Part shown: one piece after another, positions 59,116 to 64,000 of the stretch
Layout: each line of letters opens with the position of its first letter
Position numbering within the stretch: the stretch's first letter is position 1
Assembly (NCBI RefSeq): GCF_002873335.1
Contig: NZ_MCUW01000007.1
Coordinates: 62,001 to 126,000 of the forward strand
DNA: 64,000 nucleotides
Source: Vibrio sp. 10N.286.49.B1
GTDB lineage: Bacteria; Pseudomonadota; Gammaproteobacteria; Enterobacterales; Vibrionaceae
Reading direction: 5' to 3'
Program-made: the position numbers and the translations under genes
The notes under the pieces: model-generated
The model's database searches: none
The model's input: only the letters and a program-made list of their open reading frames with translations
What the model was told of the DNA's origin: nothing

Positions 59116-59491
59116 ATACTATTGATGATGAATGTTGCTGATTACAGATGTTATAACAATGGTTTTGTCTGCTAATTCGCACTAGGCGATAGTATTTTAT
59201 ACTTAATTTTGCGGGTGTTTGAGATTATATGTTGGATTTAATCTCATCGTAGTGACAAATTATTGCATTTGCGAGGGAATGAAGAATAGTGTTTTTTTTG
59301 AGACCTAAACATTGTTAGACCTTGTGATAAGAAAGCGTTACAGTTGTTGCGTAAACGGTGTGCTTGTTATGACTGGCACAACGACATAGCCGAAAAATGA
59401 GTGATTTCGATTAGGCTACGAATAAGCCCTAACTATGTAAAACCAGCTCTTCAAGCCATCTGTTTGTCGAGAGAACTGGTAAGGAGCAAAT
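59116..59491. other. 376-bp leader/promoter region of ilvI
   Basis: AT-rich and lacking a convincing ORF or leader peptide with Leu/Val/Ile runs. A hairpin with arms 59442-59450 and 59470-59480 (AA bulge) ends exactly at the ribosome site AAGGAG. In Enterobacteria Lrp binds the ilvIH upstream region; I could not identify discrete Lrp sites here. Confidence 0.4.
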
Positions 59492-61228
59492 ATGGAAAAC
59501 CCTACCCCAGACATGTTATCTGGCGCTGAGATGATCGTTCAATCTTTGATTGATGAAGGCGTACAGCAAATCTTTGGCTACCCTGGTGGCTCAGTCCTCG
59601 ATATTTATGATGCACTCCATCAGAAACAAGAAGATATCCAACACGTTTTAGTTCGACATGAGCAAGCAGCCACTCACATGGCGGATGGATATGCTCGTGC
59701 GACAGGTAAACCGGGTGTTGTACTTGTTTGTTCAGGCCCAGGCGCTACCAACACGATTACCGGTATTGCAACGGCGTACATGGACTCCATTCCAATGATC
59801 GTGTTGTCCGGTAACGTTCCGAATAACCTGATTGGTAACGATGCATTCCAAGAATGTGACATGGTCGGCGTATCTCGCCCGGTAGTGAAACATAGTTTCC
59901 TATTAAAACGCGCGGAAGATATTGCGGATACCATTAAAAAAGCCTTCTACATTGCCTCGACTGGACGACCTGGTCCGGTTGTTGTTGATATCCCAAAAGA
60001 TGTCATGAACCCGCAAATAAAATTTCCTTACGAGTATCCTGAGTCGGTGGCATTACGTTCATACAACCCAACGACATCAGGACACAAAGGACAGATTAAA
60101 AAAGCACTGAAAACCATTCTAGAAGCGAAGAAACCGGTACTGTATATCGGTGGTGGTGCTGTGATGGCGGAAGCAGATCAGCAGATAGCTAAGCTTTCTG
60201 AGACATTAAATCTCCCAGTCGTTAGTACCTTGATGGGGTTAGGCGCATTCCCAGGCACTCATAAGAATGCTTTAGGTATGCTGGGTATGCACGGTACGTA
60301 CGAAGCCAATATGGCGATGCATGAAGCGGATTTGATTTTTGGCGTTGGGGTTCGCTTTGATGACAGAACCACAAATAATCTCGACAAATACTGCCCAAAT
60401 GCAAAAGTTGTGCACATTGATATTGATCCATCGTCGATCTCAAAAAATGTGCGAGCGGATGTACCGATTGTCGGCTCTGCTGATGTGATTTTAGATGCCA
60501 TGCTGAAACTTCTCGTTGAGCAGGGTGGCAGCAATGATGAACAAGCGCTTGATGCATGGTGGACAGAGATTGAAAGTTGGCGTGAACGTCAGTGCCTAAG
60601 CTATGAAAAGTCCGCGGACCGTATCAAGCCGCAACAAGCCATTGAGGTGCTCCATAAACTGACAGAAGGGAACGCATACGTCGCGTCCGATGTCGGTCAG
60701 CATCAAATGTTTGCTGCACTGTATTACCCATTTAATAAGCCACGTCGTTGGATCAACTCTGGTGGTCTTGGAACCATGGGCTTTGGTTTCCCAGCAGCGA
60801 TGGGGGTAAAGTTTGCGTATCCGGATGAAGAAGTGGTTTGCGTAACCGGTGATGGTAGTATCCAGATGAATATTCAGGAACTGTCCACGGCAATGCAATA
60901 TGGCATTCCAGTAAAAATCATCAATCTAAACAACCGATTCTTAGGTATGGTTAAGCAATGGCAAGATATCATTTATCAAGGCCGTCACTCTAATTCTTAC
61001 ATGAGTTCAGTTCCTGACTTTGCCGCTATCGCAGAGGCGTACGGTCACGTTGGCATTCGTATTTCTCATCCTGATGAGCTAGAAGAAGGGCTAAAGAAAG
61101 CCTTATCAATGAAAGACCGTTTGGTTTTTGTTGATATCAATGTTGATGAAACTGAGCATGTTTACCCGATGCAAATCAAAGGGGAAGGCATGGACAAGAT
61201 GTGGTTGAGCAAGACGGAGAGAACATAA
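59492..61228 (+). CDS. ilvI: Acetolactate synthase, large catalytic subunit
   Basis: First common step of valine/leucine and isoleucine synthesis, using thiamine diphosphate, Mg2+ and FAD. The 578 residues have [15 protein letters not shown] with the catalytic Glu in [13 protein letters not shown], the central [12 protein letters not shown] region and the ThDP motif [15 protein letters not shown]...NLNN near 456-483. Next to the small subunit with one base between them. Size and partner fit AHAS III (IlvI). Confidence 0.96.
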   Translation: MENPTPDMLSGAEMIVQSLIDEGVQQIFGYPGGSVLDIYDALHQKQEDIQHVLVRHEQAATHMADGYARATGKPGVVLVCSGPGATNTITGIATAYMDSIPMIVLSGNVPNNLIGNDAFQECDMVGVSRPVVKHSFLLKRAEDIADTIKKAFYIASTGRPGPVVVDIPKDVMNPQIKFPYEYPESVALRSYNPTTSGHKGQIKKALKTILEAKKPVLYIGGGAVMAEADQQIAKLSETLNLPVVSTLMGLGAFPGTHKNALGMLGMHGTYEANMAMHEADLIFGVGVRFDDRTTNNLDKYCPNAKVVHIDIDPSSISKNVRADVPIVGSADVILDAMLKLLVEQGGSNDEQALDAWWTEIESWRERQCLSYEKSADRIKPQQAIEVLHKLTEGNAYVASDVGQHQMFAALYYPFNKPRRWINSGGLGTMGFGFPAAMGVKFAYPDEEVVCVTGDGSIQMNIQELSTAMQYGIPVKIINLNNRFLGMVKQWQDIIYQGRHSNSYMSSVPDFAAIAEAYGHVGIRISHPDELEEGLKKALSMKDRLVFVDINVDETEHVYPMQIKGEGMDKMWLSKTERT

Positions 61229-61229
61229 T

Positions 61230-61724
61230 ATGAAGCACATTATTTCACTACTTATGGAAAACCAACCTGGGTCGTTATCACGTGTGGTTGGCTTATTTTC
61301 TCAACGTGGCTATAACATTGAATCATTGAACGTGTCACCCACTGACGATGAAACGTTATCTCGTTTGAACATCACAACCGCCTCTAGTGAAATGCAGTTG
61401 GAGCAGATTCAAAAACAACTGCATAAACTCATCGATGTCTTAAAGGTGCAAGAGGTTACGGCGGTTGAGCACATTGAACGTGAATTGATGATGGTGAAAG
61501 TAAAGGCAAGTGGTTTTGCTCGAGCAGAAGTCAAACGCACGGCGGATATCTTTCGAGGTCAGATTGTCGACGTCACCGCATCCCAATACACTGTTCAACT
61601 GGCTGGTACCAGCGAAAAGCTCGATGCATTTATTACGGCATTGTCTGAAGTGACAGAGGTTGTTGAAGTCGCTCGTAGTGGTATTGTCGGTATTGCTCGT
61701 GGTGAGCGTGCACTTAAAGCATAG
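61230..61724 (+). CDS. ilvH: Acetolactate synthase, small regulatory subunit
   Basis: The 164-residue ACT-domain subunit that gives valine feedback control (MKHIISLLMENQPGSLSRVVGLFSQRGYNIESLNV, quoted by its start MKHIISLLMENQPGSLSRV). The C-terminal half matches the family's ALS_ss_C region. A terminator follows. Confidence 0.97.
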   Translation: MKHIISLLMENQPGSLSRVVGLFSQRGYNIESLNVSPTDDETLSRLNITTASSEMQLEQIQKQLHKLIDVLKVQEVTAVEHIERELMMVKVKASGFARAEVKRTADIFRGQIVDVTASQYTVQLAGTSEKLDAFITALSEVTEVVEVARSGIVGIARGERALKA

Positions 61725-61764
61725 ATTGAAAACGCCTGCCTAAGCAAGCTATCAGATGTGAACT

Positions 61765-61800
61765 AAAAGCCAGCACTTTTATTTGAGGTGCTGGCTTTTT
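61765..61800 (+). terminator. Terminator of ilvIH
   Basis: Twelve-base stem (61765-61776 with 61788-61799), 11-base loop, ending in a T run. Confidence 0.9.
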
Positions 61801-62005
61801 AATGCAGTAATTTTATTGTCCCCTTTGATTGGTAGCTCCCCTCTAAATCAACATTTTATTTTGCCAGCATCGTTCTTTTTTCTTACCCGTAATTTTTATC
61901 ACATAATACGAACCATTTAACATAAGTTGTGATTTATGCAGTGTATATTTGTATTACAAATAAGGTGCTCAGGATAGGAACGAGAAGAATAACAAGGAGA
62001 TAACG

Positions 62006-63439
62006 ATGCATCACATTTTTAAAACCATGCTTACATGCACAGCTCTGTTGGCATTACCTGCTAGTTACGCCGCGGATGTTAAAGCAAAGCCTGTACGTGA
62101 TATTAGTAAGATTGAGGTACGTGAAAAGGTATTAGAGGAAGCTATCGCATCTAGGACGCTCACCTGGTTAACGGGAAGCGCGGCTAACAATGATTACATG
62201 TCAGTGGGTCGAATGGCGAATTATTTTGGTTTTGTCGGTTTTCGTGTCGCTAGCGGTCATAGTTTGTCACGCAGTGCAGTAGCTAAGCAAACGCTCGCCG
62301 TACTTACTGCTTCGCAACAACAATTATTGGTGAGATTACTCGAAGAACAAACGCTTCCTTTTGAACGAGCCCAGCAAGCGAGGTTTTCAATAAATCGAGC
62401 TCTTGAAGAACTTCTGGTGGGGGAATCAGTATCAGAAGCGAATTTTTTAGCGCTAGGGCGTGAATATGGAGCGAGTGAGGCGGCGCTCGGACGAGTGATA
62501 GGACAACGTTTTGGCGAGATAGCACAAACCTTATCGGCGGCACAACGAGATGAACTTTCTGATATCCGAGCTGCTCATATATCTGGTCGGGGGGCGGATA
62601 TTCCGTCAAAAGGCAGCAAAATAAAGTTGGGAAAAGAAGAAAAAAAGGAACTCGTTAATTTGGCTGCGCGTTTTTTGACATGGACAACGGGCACTCAAGA
62701 ATTTAATGACTTTGAGGTAGTCGGTAAACCTAGTCAGCATTTTGGTTTTGTTAGTCTTAGGATGGCGTCGAATCATGGCGTCAAGCGTGGTAGCGTAGCT
62801 CAAGAAGTCCTTGCGATGCTTACGCCACAGCAGCGTTCGATAATACAAGTTGCCGCACGACAGAATGTGGACGATTTTAAGCATTTTCTTGATGCTAGAA
62901 GTGCGCTTATGCGAGTCCTTGAAATGGCTTTACTTGGTCAAACTATCGATGAGGCCTTAGTACAAAAGTATGGTCGTGAGGTAGGGGGTGTTGAAGCAAG
63001 AATGACGTGGACCCAAGCCAATGCAATGCTGGCTGTTCGAAATCAGTTTTCTGATCAGCAAGCCTCAGAGTTATTGACTATCAGGAATAAGTATACCGTC
63101 GCGATACAAGACAATGCGGAATATGCCCCTTTAGAGCGAGGCCGCCAGCTATATTCCCAGTGCGTACTTTGTCATGACGTCTCATCTAAACAATCAATTG
63201 GGCCAGATCTTACCGACATTGTGGGGAGAAGGGTGGCCAGCGATACTCAATTTCCCCGCTACTCGATTGCGCTGAAGTCTTTTGCTAAGCGAGAGCCGGT
63301 ATGGAGTGTCGAAATACTTGATGCGTTTATAGCATCGCCGAAAGATCTTGTCCCTGGTACTTACATGGGGTTTAGTGGTCTTGAGAACAAAAAAGAGCGC
63401 AGTGCCCTTATTCAATATTTAGCTCAGCGTAGCCAGTAA
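62006..63439 (+). CDS. Periplasmic protein with two LTxxQ-like repeats and a C-terminal cytochrome c domain
   Basis: A 477-residue exported protein. Signal peptide MHHIFKTMLTCTALLALPASYA; repeat A (about 49-190) and repeat B (about 221-363) are clearly related to each other: LTWLTG/LTWTTG, HFGFV or YFGFV, RxAS, VA---LAxLT--Q. Each holds two LTxxQ-like motifs (100-104, 176-180; 272-276, 348-352), the hallmark of the Spy/CpxP helical family. The C-terminal 105 residues are a class I cytochrome c with heme motif CVLCH (386-390) and probable ligand M454. AAGGAG ribosome site. Function unknown; a heme-linked periplasmic sensor or chaperone is a guess. Confidence 0.75.
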   Translation: MHHIFKTMLTCTALLALPASYAADVKAKPVRDISKIEVREKVLEEAIASRTLTWLTGSAANNDYMSVGRMANYFGFVGFRVASGHSLSRSAVAKQTLAVLTASQQQLLVRLLEEQTLPFERAQQARFSINRALEELLVGESVSEANFLALGREYGASEAALGRVIGQRFGEIAQTLSAAQRDELSDIRAAHISGRGADIPSKGSKIKLGKEEKKELVNLAARFLTWTTGTQEFNDFEVVGKPSQHFGFVSLRMASNHGVKRGSVAQEVLAMLTPQQRSIIQVAARQNVDDFKHFLDARSALMRVLEMALLGQTIDEALVQKYGREVGGVEARMTWTQANAMLAVRNQFSDQQASELLTIRNKYTVAIQDNAEYAPLERGRQLYSQCVLCHDVSSKQSIGPDLTDIVGRRVASDTQFPRYSIALKSFAKREPVWSVEILDAFIASPKDLVPGTYMGFSGLENKKERSALIQYLAQRSQ

Positions 63440-63546
63440 AGGCAAGTTCTACGGTTGTTGAACGTTGAGACCGATTGCTAGTGAAATTGCAAACGAAGGA
63501 ATAGAAAGCATTCGGGGTGAGGAGGTATAGAGTTTGCTGGGTTAAT

Positions 63547-63581
63547 CACTGTACGATAAGGTCGCGCCATAACGTACAGTG
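63547..63581. repeat. Nine-bp inverted repeat between convergent genes
   Basis: Arms 63547-63555 and 63573-63581 with a 17-base loop; no T run. It lies between the cytochrome gene and dolP, both of which end here. Confidence 0.5.
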
Positions 63582-63628
63582 GTTAGAGCTTATGGGTAAT
63601 CGCTTATATGAGGTCCAGCCGACTCATA

Positions 63629-64000
63629 CTACCCTTCAATTTCAACAAACGGTGCTGGTTCTTCAATGATTGGTCTCATTGGTTCTTCCTCAGGTACTTG
63701 AGGTGCAGGTGCCGCTTCAGGTTTGACTTCTGTATTGAGTTTTTCTTCGGTCTCGGCAAACTGGAATGCGCGGATAACTTGTTTTACTCCGGAGACATTT
63801 CGCGCGATGTCGGTTGCTACATCGGCGTGTTCCTTAGAGACATAGCCCAGTAAGAAGACTTCTTTGTTTTCAGTGATAACTTTAATTTTTACACCGTTAA
63901 GACGCTCATCAGTGAGGAGTGCCGATTTAACCTTTGTCGTCAGCCAGCTATCATTACTCATCTCAGTAAATCCGAGTGGCGAATTGATGCGTATTTGGTT
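63629..64000 (-). CDS. dolP: BON-domain outer-membrane lipoprotein DolP, C-terminal part
   Basis: Partial: the frame runs off the right edge and the ATG at 63961 is internal. The visible 123 residues align with the second BON domain of E. coli DolP (YraP): NQIRINSPLGFTEMSNDSWL resembles NEIRQGQPIGLGEASNDTWI, and TENKEVFLLGYVS and RNVSGVKQVIRAF also match. DolP supports outer-membrane integrity and BAM activity. Unlike E. coli, which ends right after the BON domain, this protein has about 38 extra Pro/Glu-rich residues (ETEEKLNTEVKPEAAPAPQV onward). Confidence 0.88.
   Translation of the reverse strand, partial: NQIRINSPLGFTEMSNDSWLTTKVKSALLTDERLNGVKIKVITENKEVFLLGYVSKEHADVATDIARNVSGVKQVIRAFQFAETEEKLNTEVKPEAAPAPQVPEEEPMRPIIEEPAPFVEIEG

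Noticed and set aside
1..64000. Mobile elements, CRISPR, tRNA/rRNA, integron
   Set aside because: No transposase, integrase, spaced repeats or tRNA cloverleaf was noticed; short RNAs could still be missed without covariance models.

Overview
The window is a gammaproteobacterial chromosome segment, almost certainly from a Vibrio or close Vibrionaceae relative. The evidence is the sequence of RpoS, AcnB, DksA and FtsB, the gene orders ftsB-ispD-ispF-truD-surE-pcm-nlpD-rpoS and sfsA-dksA-gluQ-pcnB-folK-panB-panC, and the typical Vibrio set erpA / hemL / rsmC / large hybrid kinase / RND pump. It is gene dense and mostly housekeeping. I saw no insertion sequences, prophage, CRISPR array, integron, rRNA or tRNA genes.

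Layout. 1-3.1 kb: 3' end of an Ldh-type oxidoreductase, an AraC regulator and a divergent arginase-family hydrolase with altered active-site motifs. 3.3-5.8 kb: a small membrane ORF, a GntR/FCD regulator and pyruvate kinase pykF. 6.2-10.4 kb: an arsenic island made of an ArsC-ArsR fusion facing a divergent operon arsR - GAPDH - tyrosine/dual-specificity-type phosphatase - arsJ. 10.4-16.5 kb: a PAS-GGDEF diguanylate cyclase, an OlsF-like two-domain acyltransferase, a Fur-box-controlled TonB siderophore receptor and a PilZ protein. 16.6-22.7 kb: the ftsB-to-rpoS cluster. 22.7-29.6 kb: SH3/TIGR04211 protein, Pit phosphate transporter with PhoU-like partner, CYTH-CHAD triphosphatase, a K+ channel and a chemotaxis receptor. 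29.6-35.7 kb: the panC-to-sfsA cluster on the minus strand. 35.7-46.0 kb: hrpB, mrcB, a patatin-type autotransporter and acnB. 46.3-54.5 kb: hybrid histidine kinase, rsmC, AI-2E family permease, a Cys-rich mini membrane ORF, hemL and erpA. 54.7-64 kb: RND efflux pair, ilvIH, a two-repeat periplasmic cytochrome c protein and the truncated dolP.

How genes work together. In the arsenic island, GAPDH would make 1-arseno-3-phosphoglycerate and ArsJ export it, while the ArsC-ArsR fusion combines arsenate reduction with possible regulation; no arsenite pump is present in the window. ispD/ispF feed isoprenoid synthesis, panB/panC make pantothenate, ilvIH start branched-chain amino acid synthesis, and hemL and erpA serve tetrapyrrole and Fe-S assembly. 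Two c-di-GMP proteins (GGDEF and PilZ) lie about 5 kb apart.

The most unusual items are the cytochrome c protein with a duplicated LTxxQ-like domain (62006-63439), the arsenic island with its fusion and extra phosphatase, a 27-codon ORF with a strong ribosome site overlapping the GTG start of acnB, the non-canonical arginase-family enzyme, two unlisted mini membrane ORFs, and several strong inverted repeats without terminator U-tracts. Family assignments come from reading the proteins; no database search was run.
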